Part shown: one piece after another, positions 63,854 through 64,000 of the stretch
Layout of the letters: each line of letters starts with the position of its first letter
Numbering within the stretch: position 1 is the stretch's first letter
NCBI RefSeq assembly: GCF_000518245.1
Contig: NZ_KI912405.1
Coordinates: 86,110-150,109, forward strand
Reading direction: 5' to 3'
DNA length: 64,000 nucleotides
Source: Brachyspira alvinipulli ATCC 51933
GTDB lineage: Bacteria > Spirochaetota > Brachyspiria > Brachyspirales > Brachyspiraceae
Position numbers and translations under genes: made by a program
Notes under the pieces: generated by a model
Database searches by the model: none
What the model saw: the letters and a program-made list of their open reading frames with translations, nothing else
Told to the model about the DNA's origin: nothing

Positions 63854-64000
63854 TCAATAATTATATTCCAATGCTATCTCAAATGTATGTTCCAAAATTT
63901 CATTACTTTTAAAAGGCGTATAATAATTAAAGGTAAAACTAAAATTATTATAATTGATAAGAAGTTTTGCATTTAAATCCATTTTATAATTAGGCGAATG
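63854..64000 (-). CDS. C-terminal end of a putative beta-barrel protein (runs off the right edge)
   Basis: A minus-strand frame enters from the right edge and ends at TGA (63854-63856). The visible 48 residues alternate polar and hydrophobic side chains (MDLNAKLLINYNNFSFTFNYYTPF, ending HTFEIALEYNY) and finish with an aromatic residue, as do the last strands of outer-membrane barrels. No start or full length is available, so the family cannot be named. Confidence 0.5.
   Translation of the reverse strand, partial: HSPNYKMDLNAKLLINYNNFSFTFNYYTPFKSNEILEHTFEIALEYNY

Noticed and set aside
1-64000. tRNA, rRNA, CRISPR arrays, prophage or IS elements
   Set aside because: I saw no cloverleaf-like genes, regularly spaced repeats, transposase or integrase frames, or phage structural genes in the window.

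Overview
The window is about 27% G+C, densely coded on both strands and free of rRNA, tRNA, CRISPR or recognisable insertion sequences. Codon and base use, a two-membrane envelope (lipoproteins, many signal-peptide beta-barrel proteins, a protein resembling the Brachyspira variable surface (Vsp) family) and the gene set point to an anaerobic intestinal spirochaete of the genus Brachyspira. I do not name a species. Most of the window is ordinary chromosome with housekeeping loci (gyrA, dnaG-rpoD, guaA, glyA, tpx, lepB). Between these lie accessory loci and several unusual control regions.

Layout. 1-6.5 kb: secreted and lipoproteins, a GrpB-like protein, a DUF4132 protein, an oppA gene broken by a frameshift, and a Spy/CpxP-like protein behind a nested-hairpin leader. 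6.5-13 kb: MoxR with a BatD-like protein, a MATE exporter preceded by a promoter-aptamer-terminator leader (candidate guanidine-IV/mepA riboswitch), a 7alpha-hydroxysteroid dehydrogenase-like SDR and a resistance-type ABC-F protein. 13-29.6 kb: gyrA, a nanE-PTS IIBC amino-sugar operon, a CheY-like receiver, a flagellin-glycosylation-type DUF115 protein, tpx, a selenocysteine glutathione peroxidase with an in-frame UGA, cutC, patatin, azlCD, and a four-gene minus-strand operon ending in lepB and ydcF. 29.7-35.3 kb: dnaG-rpoD and two exported or membrane proteins. 35.3-43.6 kb: an inverted-repeat-rich spacer, guaA, a solitary beta-class DNA methyltransferase, a 51-residue peptide gene and a complete type III restriction-modification pair (mod-res).

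43.6-50.7 kb: a TPR membrane protein, nagB, HAD phosphatase plus a PTS EIIA, glyA with a lysine-rich tail, and two surface proteins driven by near-identical promoters. 50.8-58.3 kb is the most interesting region. A TetR-type regulator is encoded inside an apparent operon of DUF454 membrane protein, beta-barrel protein, TetR and two CydDC-like ABC half-transporters. The palindrome TGAACAwTGTTCA occurs at the promoter of this operon (twice) and at the promoter of the neighbouring periplasmic TPR gene. The DUF454/beta-barrel pair also exists as a second copy just upstream, behind a YgbA_NO-family gene. This looks like a self-regulated trans-envelope export system of unknown substrate.

58.3-64 kb: a potABCD polyamine transporter operon whose roughly 220-nt leader can fold to sequester the potA ribosome binding site, then a lipoprotein gene frameshifted in an A7 tract, a G+C-rich repeat, and the end of another envelope protein. 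No homology search was possible; family names come from motif and sequence recognition.
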